Assembly: GCA_013298765.1 (NCBI GenBank)
Contig: JAAFJA010000005.1
Span: 1-64,000 of the forward strand
Reading direction: 5' to 3'
DNA length: 64,000 nucleotides
Source: Betaproteobacteria bacterium
GTDB taxonomy: Bacteria; Pseudomonadota; Gammaproteobacteria; Burkholderiales; Casimicrobiaceae
In this document: piece by piece, positions 46,371-55,288 of the stretch
Layout: each line of letters opens with the position of its first letter
Position numbering within the stretch: position 1 is the first letter of the stretch
Program-made: the position numbers and the translations under genes
The notes under the pieces: generated by a model
Seen by the model: the letters and a program-made list of their open reading frames with translations, nothing else
Database searches by the model: none
Told to the model about the DNA's origin: nothing

Positions 46371-46619
46371 CTATTTCGCGAATCGCGCCTTCGTACGCGC
46401 ACGTATGGCATCGTTCATCGCGTCAACTGAATGCGGCTTCTTCACCAAATGCGCGTATTTGCCGTGGAAGGACAACACAGATTCACGCCGCGGTACGATC
46501 TCAAACCCATGCGCCGACGGAATGAAATCAATCTTGTCGCCCGCCTTCAAACCCAACGCATCGCGCACGGCGGCAGGAATCGTGATTTGACTTTTGCTGG
46601 TGATCGTCGACGAGTGCAT
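46371..46619 (-). CDS. vapB: AbrB/VapB-type antitoxin
   Basis: 82 residues from ATG 46619. N-terminal SpoVT/AbrB swapped-hairpin DNA-binding domain (SSTITSKSQITIPAAVRDAL, then GDKIDFIPSAHGFEIVP) and a Lys/Arg-rich C-terminal tail that should wrap the PIN toxin. It represses its own operon and neutralises VapC, encoded 24 bp downstream. A longer in-frame reading to 46793 runs through a REP element and is rejected. GTACGGTAAGG before the start and the short palindrome TTACGTACGGTAA are candidate operator parts. Confidence 0.9.
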   Translation of the reverse strand: MHSSTITSKSQITIPAAVRDALGLKAGDKIDFIPSAHGFEIVPRRESVLSFHGKYAHLVKKPHSVDAMNDAIRARTKARFAK

Positions 46620-46715
46620 GGAAAAGTTCCTTACGTACGGTAAGGAGAATAGCACAATTGCCATGTAAGGCATCGTTGCCTGGAGAAGCGAAGCGCGTCC
46701 GGGCGTACGTGGCGG

Positions 46716-46818
46716 GTAGGGTGCGATCCTATCGCACCCAAGTTGATACCAACCAAAGTGGATCAGAGACGTGCGCCTCGCGAATGCCTGCACGAGGTGC
46801 GATAGGATCGCACCCTAC
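46716..46818. repeat. 103-bp REP pair, copy 1
   Basis: Starts GTAGGGTGCGATCC with the palindrome GGTGCGATcctATCGCACC and ends with its inverted copy closing in GGATCGCACCCTAC; the outer 23 bp on each side are exact inverted repeats. The 55-bp centre differs from that of copy 2 although total length is identical. Upstream of vapB. Confidence 0.88.
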
Positions 46819-46873
46819 GAACTGCGTTGTTACGATGAAATCGCGCGCAAGCGCGCTCCCACAACCCAAAACG

Positions 46874-47083
46874 TCAATCCATCCGCACAATCACATCGCC
46901 CGGCTCGCCCATCTCGTGATAGATGTCGTCAAGAAATTGCGGCAACCCCGATTCGTCAATCCACGAAGGAATCGCAAAATCGGTGACGCGGATGCGCTTG
47001 CCCGAATCCAGCATGAACATCTGCCACGCATCGTCTTTGCGAGCGATGTCGAGCACGAAACGGTCGTAGATGTTGAATTTCAT
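46874..47083 (-). CDS. hypothetical 69-residue protein
   Basis: From ATG 47083: MKFNIYDRFVLDIARKDDAW, then a segment with GKRIRVTDFAIPSWIDESGL and an acidic end YHEMGEPGDVIVRMD. It looks like a compact soluble beta-plus-alpha protein of a widespread small uncharacterised family; I cannot assign a role. The longer reading to 47203 runs through REP copy 2. The gene is framed by two REP pairs of equal length and a REP-like hairpin (47098-47117) just upstream. Confidence 0.7.
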   Translation of the reverse strand: MKFNIYDRFVLDIARKDDAWQMFMLDSGKRIRVTDFAIPSWIDESGLPQFLDDIYHEMGEPGDVIVRMD

Positions 47084-47097
47084 CCCGCAATCGTAGC

Positions 47098-47117
47098 CCG
47101 GATGCTCGCATCCGGGT
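47098..47117. repeat. CCCGGATGC palindrome (REP-like)
   Basis: CCCGGATGC-tc-GCATCCGGG, a perfect 9-bp stem with a 2-base loop, 15 bp upstream of the 69-residue gene. This type of palindrome is a common extragenic repeat in proteobacteria. Confidence 0.75.
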
Positions 47118-47129
47118 TTTCGTGGCGCC

Positions 47130-47232
47130 GTAGGGTGCGATCCTATCGCACCCAAATTGGTACCAATAAACGCGGACCAGGGAAATGCGCTTCGCGCGTA
47201 CAACTACGAGGTGCGATAGGATCGCACCCTAC
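47130..47232. repeat. 103-bp REP pair, copy 2
   Basis: Same length and identical outer ends as copy 1 at 46716-46818, different centre. Its last bases supply the stop codon of the next minus-strand gene (47229). Confidence 0.88.
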
Positions 47233-47588
47233 GCAGATGCGTCCCGGCTTGGATTCGAAAGAATCCAGTACATGGATAGGATCCAACATGGAGCGACGAA
47301 CCACACGGAACGAATAACAGTTTCGATGTTCCCACGCCCAAATATCTGATCGAAATAGGAACCAAGCCAAAACAAGGAAGAGAAGATCAAGAGGACTGCG
47401 CCGTAAACGAGATATCTTTTGGCCGGTGGGAGTTTTTCTTCAAGCGGCCTTGCTGGATCAAAGAACTGCGGCAAAACAAAAAAGTAAACGGGCAGCATTC
47501 GCCACCACCGCGACGGAGCAAAAGCTAGCGCTATCCAACCGGCGGTCAAGAAAACCGCTTTGAACCACTTGAACTGTTTCGCGGTCAT
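47229..47588 (-). CDS. hypothetical membrane protein, 119 residues
   Basis: Three or four predicted membrane segments (about 7-24, 30-45, 60-78 and 90-110), with a cytosolic loop DPARPLEEKLPPAKRY between. Start MTAKQFKWFKAVFLTAGW. No family recognised. Its last codons (SRDASA and stop) lie within REP copy 2, so the repeat insertion probably reshaped the C-terminus. It precedes nothing on the same strand closely; lpdA ends 15 bp upstream of its start. Confidence 0.65.
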   Translation of the reverse strand: MTAKQFKWFKAVFLTAGWIALAFAPSRWWRMLPVYFFVLPQFFDPARPLEEKLPPAKRYLVYGAVLLIFSSLFWLGSYFDQIFGRGNIETVIRSVWFVAPCWILSMYWILSNPSRDASA

Positions 47589-47603
47589 GTTCGGAATCGC
47601 CGC

Positions 47604-49394
47604 CTACTTCCTCACCGGCGGCAAATCCGTGCAAGTCCCATGCGCCACTTCCGCCGCCATTCCGACTGATTCGCCGAGCGTCGGATGCGGGTGGATGGTC
47701 TTACCAATATCAACCGCGTCTGCGCCCATTTCAATCGCAAGACACACTTCGCCGATCAGATCGCCTGCGTGGGTGCCGACGATGCCGCCGCCGATGATGC
47801 GGTGGGTTTCTTTATCGAAGAGGAGTTTGGTGAAGCCTTCGTCGCGCCCGTTCGCGATTGCGCGACCGCTTGCGGCCCAGGGGAATTTGCCGACGGTGTA
47901 GGCGATGCCTTTGGCTTTTGCTTCGTCTTCGGTGACGCCGGCCCACGCGACTTCAGGGTCGGTGTAGGCTACGCTTGGTATTTGGCGCGCATCAAAATAA
48001 GCTTTTTCGCCGTGTGCTGCTTCCCCGGCAACGTGACCTTCGTGCACGGCTTTGTGCGCGAGCATCGGTTGACCGACGATATCGCCAATCGCGAAGATGT
48101 GTGGCACATTCGTGCGCAACTGGTTATCGACATTGATGAAGCCGCGATCGGTGACGGCAACGCCCGCTTTGTCCGCTGCGATTTTTTTGCCGTTCGGTGA
48201 ACGACCGACGGCGACCAAGACGAGGTCGTAACGTTGTGGTTCCTTCGGCGCCTTCTCACCTTCGAACGAGACGTAGATGCCGTCTTTCTTCGCTTCAGCG
48301 GAAACGGTCTTCGTTTTGAGCATCATGTTGTCAAAGCGCGGCGCGTTGACCTTCTCCCATACCTTGACGAGATCGCGATCTGCGCCGGTCATCACGGTAT
48401 CAAGCATTTCAACGACATCGATGCGTGCGCCGAGCGTGGAATACACCGTTGCCATTTCAAGACCGATGATGCCGCCGCCGATGACGAGCATGCGCTCAGG
48501 CTTCGCGTTGAGCAACAGCGCGCCCGTGGAATCAACGACGCGCGGATCATCCGGCATGAATGGCAAGCGCACCGCTTGCGAGCCCGCTGCGATGATGCAC
48601 TTCTGGAATTTGATGACTTTCTTCTCGCCAGTTTTCTCTTGGCCTGAACCCGTCGTCATCTCAACTTCGACGTGATACGGATCAAGGAAAGCGCCGTAGC
48701 CGCGCACGACATCCACTTTGCGGGCCTTCGCCATGCCCGCGAGACCGCCCGTGAGTTTGCCGATGACTTTTTCTTTGTGCGCGCGCAGCTTGTCGATCTC
48801 GATGGTCGGCTCGCCATAGCTGATGCCGTGCTTCGCGAGCGCTTTGACTTCATCCATCACGGCCGCCGTATGGAGCAGCGCTTTCGATGGAATACAGCCG
48901 ACGTTCAAACACACGCCGCCGAGCGTTGCGTAACGCTCAACGAGCATCGTTTTCATGCCTAGATCAGCGGAACGGAACGCGGCGGAATATCCGCCAGGGC
49001 CTGCGCCCAGCACGAGCACTTCGCATTCGAAGTCTGCTTTGCCGGTGTAGGAGTCAGCAGGTGCGGGGCTCGCCGCTTGAGCGGGCGCCGCTGTCGGCGC
49101 AGGCGCTGCAGCGGGAGCAGGTGGCGCAGCGACTGGCGCGGGCGCGGCTGCACCCGCGCTCGCCTCAATCACAGCGACGACTGTTCCCTGCGAAACTTTG
49201 TCGCCCAACTTCACGCGGAGTTCTTTGACGACGCCCGCTGATTCGGCAGGTACTTCCATCGTGGCCTTGTCGGACTCAAGGGTGACGAGCGACTGCTCTT
49301 TGGCGACCGTATCGCCGACCTTGACCAATATCTCGATCACCGGAATGTCTTTGAAATCGCCGATGTCGGGGACTTTGAGTTCTTGAGTTGCCAT
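47604..49394 (-). CDS. lpdA: dihydrolipoyl dehydrogenase (E3) with N-terminal lipoyl domain
   Basis: 596 residues. Lipoyl domain at 1-80 with the modified Lys in [11 protein letters not shown], an Ala/Pro linker (about 80-120), then E3: FAD site [13 protein letters not shown] near 130, redox disulfide [13 protein letters not shown] near 160-172, NAD site [14 protein letters not shown] near 305, and the catalytic His-Glu in HPHPTLGES near the C-terminus. It reoxidises dihydrolipoamide of the E2 core. A lipoyl-bearing E3 is known in Neisseria and Burkholderiales. Its first 32 residues match aceF exactly. Confidence 0.97.
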   Translation of the reverse strand: MATQELKVPDIGDFKDIPVIEILVKVGDTVAKEQSLVTLESDKATMEVPAESAGVVKELRVKLGDKVSQGTVVAVIEASAGAAAPAPVAAPPAPAAAPAPTAAPAQAASPAPADSYTGKADFECEVLVLGAGPGGYSAAFRSADLGMKTMLVERYATLGGVCLNVGCIPSKALLHTAAVMDEVKALAKHGISYGEPTIEIDKLRAHKEKVIGKLTGGLAGMAKARKVDVVRGYGAFLDPYHVEVEMTTGSGQEKTGEKKVIKFQKCIIAAGSQAVRLPFMPDDPRVVDSTGALLLNAKPERMLVIGGGIIGLEMATVYSTLGARIDVVEMLDTVMTGADRDLVKVWEKVNAPRFDNMMLKTKTVSAEAKKDGIYVSFEGEKAPKEPQRYDLVLVAVGRSPNGKKIAADKAGVAVTDRGFINVDNQLRTNVPHIFAIGDIVGQPMLAHKAVHEGHVAGEAAHGEKAYFDARQIPSVAYTDPEVAWAGVTEDEAKAKGIAYTVGKFPWAASGRAIANGRDEGFTKLLFDKETHRIIGGGIVGTHAGDLIGEVCLAIEMGADAVDIGKTIHPHPTLGESVGMAAEVAHGTCTDLPPVRK

Positions 49395-49421
49395 GAAGAA
49401 ATCTCTTTGGAGTTCTAGGGG

Positions 49422-49535
49422 CTGTCATTCCCGCGAAGGCGGGAACCCAGACCGGGAAGGTTGCTATTTGGAGCTGATTGAAGTGCGCTTCGCGTGGATG
49501 ACGAACTGGGTCCCCGCCTTCGCGGGGATGACAGC
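49422..49535. repeat. paired GTCATTCCCGCG repeat between aceF and lpdA
   Basis: GCTGTCATTCCCGCG-aag-GCGGGAACCCAG at the left is answered by CTGGGTCCCCGCC-ttc-GCGGGGATGACAGC at the right, so the 114-bp unit has inverted ends with a hairpin in each arm. It fills most of the 146-bp gap inside the operon. Confidence 0.88.
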
Positions 49536-49540
49536 GGTGG

Positions 49541-50860
49541 CTAGAGTACAGCTCTGCGGAAATCCGAAAGCAACGACGCAAAATAAACGTTAAACCGCGC
49601 CGCCGCCGCGCCATCGATCACGCGATGATCCCAAGACAGCGAGAGCGGCAACATGAGGCGCGGCTCGAACTCTTTGCCATTCCACTTCGGCTTGATCTCG
49701 CTCTTACACACGCCCATGATTGCGACTTCCGGCGCGTTGATGATCGGCGTGAAGTAAGTGCCGCCAATGCCGCCAAGTGATGAGATCGAGAAGCAGCCGC
49801 CTTGCATGTCAGCGGGGCCGAGCTTGCCTTCGCGCGCCTTTGCAGCGAGTTCGCCCATTTCTTTCGAAATCTCGAAGATGCCCTTTTGATCAGCGTTCTT
49901 GATGACGGGAACCACGAGGCCGTTCGGCGTATCAGCGGCGAAGCCGATGTTGTAGAAGCTCTTAAATACCAGGTTTTCGCCGTCGAGTGACGAATTGAAT
50001 TCCGGGAATTTCTTGAGCGCCATCACGGCGGCTTTGATCATGAAGGCAAGCATCGTCACTTTGATGCCGGCCTTTGCGTTCTCTTCGTTCAGCTTCACGC
50101 GGAAGGCTTCGAGCTCGGTGATGTCTGCCTCATCGTGATTCGTCACGTGTGGAATCATCACCCAATTGCGGTGCAGGTTCGCGCCTGAAATCTTCTTGAT
50201 GCGAGAGAGCGGTTTCGATTCGATCGCACCAAACTTCGAGAAATCGACCTTCGGCCATGGCAACAACCCAAGCGCTGCGCCGTCAGCCCCTGCCGTCGGT
50301 GCCGAGCCTGTCGAGGCACTCATCACGCCTTTGACGTACCCCTGCACGTCTTCCTGCAGGATGCGGTTCTTAGGCCCAGTGCCTTTCACCCGATTGAGAT
50401 CAACGCCTAGTTCGCGCGCGAACTTGCGCACGCTCGGGCTTGCGTGAGCCTTGGATTGATCGGCTGTGACCGCGGCAACGGCGGGCGCAGGCGCAGCCGG
50501 GGCTGGCGCTGGTGCCGGTGTTGCAAGGGGAGCGACAGTCGGGGCAGGAGCAGGTGCAGGAGGGGGGGCAGCTACGGGTGCTGCCGCTGGGCTTGGCGCT
50601 GAGCTCGGAGCCGACGCAGCAGCGCCTGCTTCAATGATCGCAACGACCGAGCCCATGCTCACCTTGTCGTTCAATTTCACGCGCAGTTCTTTGATCACGC
50701 CCGCGACATCGGCGGGCACTTCCATCGTCGCTTTGTCCGATTCAAGCGTGACGATCGATTGATCTTTTGCGACGGTATCGCCGACCTTCACCAATATTTC
50801 GATGACTGGGATGTCTTTGAAATCGCCGATGTCTGGGACTTTGAGTTCTTGAGTTGCCAT
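49541..50860 (-). CDS. aceF: dihydrolipoyl acetyltransferase (pyruvate dehydrogenase E2)
   Basis: 439 residues: one lipoyl domain (1-80, Lys in [11 protein letters not shown]), a long Ala/Pro linker (80-130), the E1/E3-binding domain SPSVRKFARELGVDLNRVKG near 140-175, a second linker, and the acetyltransferase domain from about 205 with the catalytic SLSWDHRVIDGAAAA near 415. It forms the core of the complex and passes acetyl groups to CoA. The second linker contains a palindromic repeat (see 50299-50320) read as SASTGSAPTAG. Downstream of aceE and upstream of lpdA in one operon. Confidence 0.97.
   Translation of the reverse strand: MATQELKVPDIGDFKDIPVIEILVKVGDTVAKDQSIVTLESDKATMEVPADVAGVIKELRVKLNDKVSMGSVVAIIEAGAAASAPSSAPSPAAAPVAAPPPAPAPAPTVAPLATPAPAPAPAAPAPAVAAVTADQSKAHASPSVRKFARELGVDLNRVKGTGPKNRILQEDVQGYVKGVMSASTGSAPTAGADGAALGLLPWPKVDFSKFGAIESKPLSRIKKISGANLHRNWVMIPHVTNHDEADITELEAFRVKLNEENAKAGIKVTMLAFMIKAAVMALKKFPEFNSSLDGENLVFKSFYNIGFAADTPNGLVVPVIKNADQKGIFEISKEMGELAAKAREGKLGPADMQGGCFSISSLGGIGGTYFTPIINAPEVAIMGVCKSEIKPKWNGKEFEPRLMLPLSLSWDHRVIDGAAAARFNVYFASLLSDFRRAVL
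50299..50320. repeat. palindromic repeat inside the aceF coding region
   Basis: GGTGCCGAGCCTGTCGAGGC and following bases form a GTGCC...GGCAC palindrome of the widespread GAGCCTGTCGA type. It is in frame within the E2 linker between the binding and catalytic domains. Confidence 0.65.
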
Positions 50861-50886
50861 GAGCGGTTCTCTATGGTTTGCTAGTT

Positions 50887-51028
50887 GCTGTCATCCCCGC
50901 GAAGGCGGGGACCCAGTGTGTGAACAACGCGAAGCGCAAACTTCAGCTTGGTTAGTAACGCCGACTTTTCCCGGTCTGGGTCCCCGCCCGAAGGTTTATC
51001 CCCGCGCAGGCGGGGACGGGGATGACAG
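50887..51028. repeat. paired GTCATCCCCGCG repeat between aceE and aceF
   Basis: GCTGTCATCCCCGCG-aag-GCGGGGACCCAG at the left and CTGGGTCCCCGCC ... GGGGATGACAG at the right. The right arm is longer and partly duplicated (CCCCGCCCGAAGG and CCCCGCGCAGGCGGGG). Same family as 49422-49535 and 40884-40923. Confidence 0.85.
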
Positions 51029-51052
51029 ATAGGGGTCAAACCTCAATGTGCG

Positions 51053-53728
51053 TTACACCGTTGTCGGATTTGGCTTTTCGGGATCAATCCCGTATTTCTT
51101 GATCGCATCCGCAATCACCTTGCGCTCGATCACGCCATCGTCCGCAAGTGCGGTGAGGGCTGCAATCGTGACGTAATAGCGATTGACTTCGAAGAAGCGA
51201 CGCAGGTTCTCGCGCGAGTCTGAGCGACCGAAGCCATCGGTACCAAGCACTTTGTACGTCTTCTTCACGTAGGGGCGAATGCCATCAGCGAAGGTGCGCA
51301 TGTAGTCCGTTGCCGCAACGACCGGCCCGGCTTTCGAATGCAAGCACTGGGAAACGTACGGCACGCGTTGATCGCTCATTGGGTGCAACAAATTCCAGCG
51401 CTCGCAATCGATACCGTCACGACGCAGTTCGTTGAAACTCGGCGCGCTCCAGATGTCGCTTTCCACGCCCCAATCGTCGCGCAGCAAATCCGCCGCTGCG
51501 ATCACTTCGCGGAAGATGGTGCCCGAGCCGGTGAGCTGAACACGCATGCCCTTCTTCTTCTCTTTACCGCCTTCTTTGAAGAGGTACATGCCCTTGATGA
51601 TGCCGTCTTCGGCGCCTTTGGGCATATCGGGATGAACGTAGTTCTCGTTCATCACTGTCAAGTAGTAGTACTCGTCGATCTGGTCTTCGAGCATGCGCTT
51701 GGCTGCGTGTTGCACGACGACTGCGAGCTCATACTGGAATGTCGGGTCGTAGGTGCGGCAGTTCGGAATCGAAGCGAACCAGATGTGCGAATGGCCGTCT
51801 TCGTGCTGCAAGCCTTCGCCGTTGAGCGTGGTGCGACCTGCGGTGCCGCCGACCAAGAAGCCGCGTGCGCGCATGTCGCCCGCTGCCCAGCAAAGATCGC
51901 CGACTCGCTGAATGCCAAACATCGAGTAATAGATATAGACCGGCAGCATCGGCACATTGCTATGCGAATAGCTCGTGGCTGCCGCAATCCAGTCGGCCAT
52001 CGCGCCTGGCTCGTTAATGCCTTCTTGCAGAATCTGGCCGTCTTTGGCTTCTTTGTAGAACATCAACTGATCGGCATCGACCGGCTGATAAAGCTGGCCT
52101 TGTTGGTTCCAAATGCCGAGCTGACGGAACATGCCTTCCATGCCGAAGGTGCGCGATTCGTCCGGCACGATCGGCACCACATGGCGGCCGATGTTTTTGT
52201 CTTTCACGAGTGTGTTCAACATGCGAACGAACGCCATCGTGGTGGAAATTTCGCGCTCGCCCGTGCTCTTCAATTGGGCGTCAAATGCGGCAAGCTCTGG
52301 CACCTGCATCGACACCGATTTTTGTCGGCGCTGCGGGAGATAACCACCCAGCGCTGCGCGACGCTCACGCATGTACTTGCCTTCTGGCGAATCCGCTGCG
52401 GGCTTGTAATACGGGTAGTCGGCGAGGTCTTTGTCTTCAATCGGGATACCGAATCGATCGCGCATTTGCTTGAGCGATTCGAGATCCATTTTCTTGGCTT
52501 GGTGCGCGATATTGAGGCCTTCGCCCGCATGCCCCATGCCGTAGCCCTTCACGGTTTTCGCGAGGATCACGGTCGGCTGATCTTTGTGCTTCACAGCCGC
52601 GTCATACGCAGCGTAAATCTTGTGCGGATCGTGGCCGCCACGGTTCAAACGCCAGACGTCTTCATCCGACATGTTGGCCACCATCTCGCGCAGTTGCGGA
52701 TATCTGCCAAAGAAGTTTTCGCGCACGTACGCACCGTCGCGCGCTTTCATCACTTGATACTCGCCGTCGACAACTTCTTCCATTCGTTTGACGAGCAAAC
52801 CGTCTTTGTCCTTCGCTAGGAGCGGATCCCAGTATCCACCCCAAAGCAGCTTGATGACGTTCCACCCGGAGCCGCGGAAATCACCCTCGAGTTCCTGGAT
52901 GATCTTTCCGTTGCCGCGCACCGGTCCGTCGAGTCGTTGCAAATTGCAGTTGATCACGAAGACTAAGTTGTCGAGCTTTTCACGAGCGGCCATCGAAATC
53001 GCGCCGAGCGACTCGGGTTCGTCCATTTCGCCGTCGCCGCAGAACACCCAAACTTTGCGACCTTCGGTGTTTGCAAGGCCGCGAGAATGCAGATACTTCA
53101 GGAAGCGCGCTTGATAAATGCCCATCAAGGGGCCGAGGCCCATCGATACGGTTGGCAGTTGCCAGAAATCAGGCATCAGCCATGGATGCGGATAAGAGGA
53201 CAGCCCTTTGCCATCGACTTCCTGACGGAAGTTATCCATCTGATCTTGCGTGAGGCGATCAAGCATGAAGGCCCGCGCATAAACGCCTGGCGAGCTGTGG
53301 CCCTGCACATAAATCAAATCGCCGCCGTGATCGGCTGACGGCGCATGCCAGAAATGATTGAAGCCCACGTCATAGAGCGTCGCAGCGCTCGCGAACGATG
53401 AAATATGTCCGCCAAGCTCAAGCTCTTTCTTGCCGCCGCGCAACACCATCATTGCCGCGTTCCAGCGAACGTAGCTACGCAAACGATGCTCGATCTCGTG
53501 ATTGCCGGGCGACTTCGCCTCAAGCTGCGGCGGAATGGTGTTCAAGTACGCCGTATTCGGCGAGAACGGCGCCATCGTGCCGCTGCGACGCGCCTTATCG
53601 AACAGCGCTTCAAGAATGAAATGCGCTCGGTCGTAACCTTCGTTTTCGATGACGGTGTCGAGGGAATTTAACCAATCGCCAGTTTCGATTGGATCGGTAT
53701 CGCCTTCGAGAGCTTTGTGGACGTTCAT
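51053..53728 (-). CDS. aceE: pyruvate dehydrogenase E1 component (homodimeric type)
   Basis: 891 residues, the usual length of the single-chain E1. Early motif LGGHISSFASAATLYDVGFN with HFWHAPSADHGGD near 130, thiamine diphosphate motif FCGDGEMDEPESLGA near 230, NCNLQRLDGPVRGN near 260, and GEGLQHEDGHSHIW near 640 in the second half. It decarboxylates pyruvate and acetylates the E2 lipoyl group. First gene of the aceE-aceF-lpdA operon; the two spacers in this operon are both filled with palindromic repeats. No PdhR-type regulator gene is adjacent. Confidence 0.98.
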   Translation of the reverse strand: MNVHKALEGDTDPIETGDWLNSLDTVIENEGYDRAHFILEALFDKARRSGTMAPFSPNTAYLNTIPPQLEAKSPGNHEIEHRLRSYVRWNAAMMVLRGGKKELELGGHISSFASAATLYDVGFNHFWHAPSADHGGDLIYVQGHSSPGVYARAFMLDRLTQDQMDNFRQEVDGKGLSSYPHPWLMPDFWQLPTVSMGLGPLMGIYQARFLKYLHSRGLANTEGRKVWVFCGDGEMDEPESLGAISMAAREKLDNLVFVINCNLQRLDGPVRGNGKIIQELEGDFRGSGWNVIKLLWGGYWDPLLAKDKDGLLVKRMEEVVDGEYQVMKARDGAYVRENFFGRYPQLREMVANMSDEDVWRLNRGGHDPHKIYAAYDAAVKHKDQPTVILAKTVKGYGMGHAGEGLNIAHQAKKMDLESLKQMRDRFGIPIEDKDLADYPYYKPAADSPEGKYMRERRAALGGYLPQRRQKSVSMQVPELAAFDAQLKSTGEREISTTMAFVRMLNTLVKDKNIGRHVVPIVPDESRTFGMEGMFRQLGIWNQQGQLYQPVDADQLMFYKEAKDGQILQEGINEPGAMADWIAAATSYSHSNVPMLPVYIYYSMFGIQRVGDLCWAAGDMRARGFLVGGTAGRTTLNGEGLQHEDGHSHIWFASIPNCRTYDPTFQYELAVVVQHAAKRMLEDQIDEYYYLTVMNENYVHPDMPKGAEDGIIKGMYLFKEGGKEKKKGMRVQLTGSGTIFREVIAAADLLRDDWGVESDIWSAPSFNELRRDGIDCERWNLLHPMSDQRVPYVSQCLHSKAGPVVAATDYMRTFADGIRPYVKKTYKVLGTDGFGRSDSRENLRRFFEVNRYYVTIAALTALADDGVIERKVIADAIKKYGIDPEKPNPTTV

Positions 53729-54254
53729 AACGTCGATGTCCTCACTTCATGCGCAGTATGTGCGCGAAACAATTTGATTTTGCAGTTGACGCAGTGCACA
53801 ACGTCGACGGGTTTGCGCGCAGGACTTACAGCTGCACGACGCGTTGCGTTGGCAAGGCAAAATCATACCGAGAATTTCACATCGTGGAAAGAGGTTTCAC
53901 GATGTAGATTGCTTCAGATATAAAGCTAAACCCGATTTCATCATCTAATATTGGGGCTACACGCGTAAAAAAATTAAAGTAGAGATCACGATAAATTTTG
54001 GTCAATCCAAAGATGAACGAAGTAGCGTAACGTAGGTTATAGCTATTCTGACTAACCCGAGCGTGCCAGTTCAGCCTCGTTCATAGAATGCGGTTCCGGG
54101 GTGAATCTCGCCTGAAATTCACCCAAACGCCACGATTTACTGAACACTGTTTGAGCCACGTCAAACATTGCCTCTTCGGATTCCGCAGTCGTACGCGTCG
54201 GGGCGCTCTCAACGGTGCGCCAGAGAATCCAAATCAAATACATAAGGAGACCTC
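53729..54254. other. divergent intergenic region between aceE and tctC
   Basis: 526 bp. The half next to aceE should hold its promoter. TAATATTGGGGCTAC ends near 53960 and GTCAATCCAAAG starts at 54001, the position expected for a decayed copy of the dispersed inverted-repeat element (40-base spacing, weak right arm). One small minus-strand ORF (54052-54243) is listed separately. Confidence 0.4.
54052..54243 (-). CDS. possible 63-residue small protein
   Basis: Begins MYLIWILWRTVESAPTRTTA, with GAGG upstream at ribosome-site distance, and continues as a natural-looking polar protein (AQTVFSKSWRLGEFQARFTP). No family recognised. It is divergent from tctC, with only 11 bp between starts, which is tight but possible. 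The ORF could be chance. Confidence 0.35.
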   Translation of the reverse strand: MYLIWILWRTVESAPTRTTAESEEAMFDVAQTVFSKSWRLGEFQARFTPEPHSMNEAELARSG

Positions 54255-55226
54255 ATGATTCGAAACTCAGCCCGGACGCTGCTCAAGCTCGCGGCGATAG
54301 CGGTGTTTGCCTGGAGCGCGGTTGCGAGCGCCCAGACTTACCCCAACAAACCAATTAAATTCGTCGTGCCGTTCCCCGCAGGCAGCGCCACCGACGTAGT
54401 CGGTCGCGTGCTTGCAGAGGGCTTGAGCAAAGAGCTTGGGCAATCGATCGTTGTTGAAAACAAAGCGGGTGCACAGGGCACGATTGGCGCGGGCGAGGTG
54501 AAAAACGCCGCAGCTGACGGCTACACACTCTTGGTGACAACGAGTACGACGCAAGCGGCAGTGGTGAGCCTGCTCAAGAAGGTGCCCTACGATCCCATCA
54601 AAGACTTCACACCGATCGGCAAAATCGCGACCACTCCGTTCGTGTTGATCACGAATGACAAAGTGCCCGCAACGGATTTGAAGAGCTTCATCGCTTATGT
54701 CAAAGCCAACCCCGGCAAGGTGCGCTTCGGCCAAGGCTCGTCAGGCTCATGGGTCTCAGGTTCGCTCTTCGCATCTATGATTGGCGGCGATATGCAGATG
54801 GTGCCCTACAAAGGGATCCCGCCTGCGATTACCGACATGCTCGGCGGCTCGATTGAAGTGGTCTTTGCCGATCTTGGTAACGCCCAGGCGCAAATCAAAG
54901 GCGGCAAGGTGAAGGCGTTTGGTGTCACAAGCACTCGTCGCGCGCCCCAACTGCCTGATTTGCCCGCGATTACTGAACAAGTTCCAGGCTACGAGCTGGT
55001 GCCTTGGTTCGCGCTCGTTGGCCCGGCGAACATGCCCAAAGATGCTGTCGCAAAGCTCGAATCAACAATGAAAAAAGTGCTTGCAATGCCTGAGGTACAA
55101 GCGAAGATGAATGGCGCTGGCCTCGATATTGATTCAACTGATGCCGCAGGGCTCGCAAAGCTGATCGATAGCGAAGTAAAGCGCTGGGGACAGCTCACCA
55201 AAGCGGCGAAGATCGAAGCGGAATGA
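54255..55226 (+). CDS. tripartite tricarboxylate transporter substrate-binding protein (Bug family)
   Basis: 323 residues with a signal peptide (about 1-26; hydrophobic core LLKLAAIAVFAWSAVASAQ) and the Bug fold: YPNKPIKFVVPFPAGSATDV, then LGQSIVVENKAGAQGTIGA near 70 and MLGGSIEVVFADLGNA near 195. It should bind a small carboxylate in the periplasm. No tctA or tctB is nearby, which is common because Burkholderiales carry many orphan Bug genes. ATG 54255 follows AAGGAGAC. Ligand unknown. Confidence 0.92.
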   Translation: MIRNSARTLLKLAAIAVFAWSAVASAQTYPNKPIKFVVPFPAGSATDVVGRVLAEGLSKELGQSIVVENKAGAQGTIGAGEVKNAAADGYTLLVTTSTTQAAVVSLLKKVPYDPIKDFTPIGKIATTPFVLITNDKVPATDLKSFIAYVKANPGKVRFGQGSSGSWVSGSLFASMIGGDMQMVPYKGIPPAITDMLGGSIEVVFADLGNAQAQIKGGKVKAFGVTSTRRAPQLPDLPAITEQVPGYELVPWFALVGPANMPKDAVAKLESTMKKVLAMPEVQAKMNGAGLDIDSTDAAGLAKLIDSEVKRWGQLTKAAKIEAE

Positions 55227-55288
55227 ACGTTGACTACGCAGTACCCTCTGAGAACAACTGACCGCACCGGGTCAGCCTGCGTTCGGGG

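Noticed and set aside
51338-52819. Long plus-strand reading of 493 codons opposite aceE
   Set aside because: It is antisense to the well-supported aceE gene, has no ribosome site or family, and such shadows are common opposite GC-rich genes.
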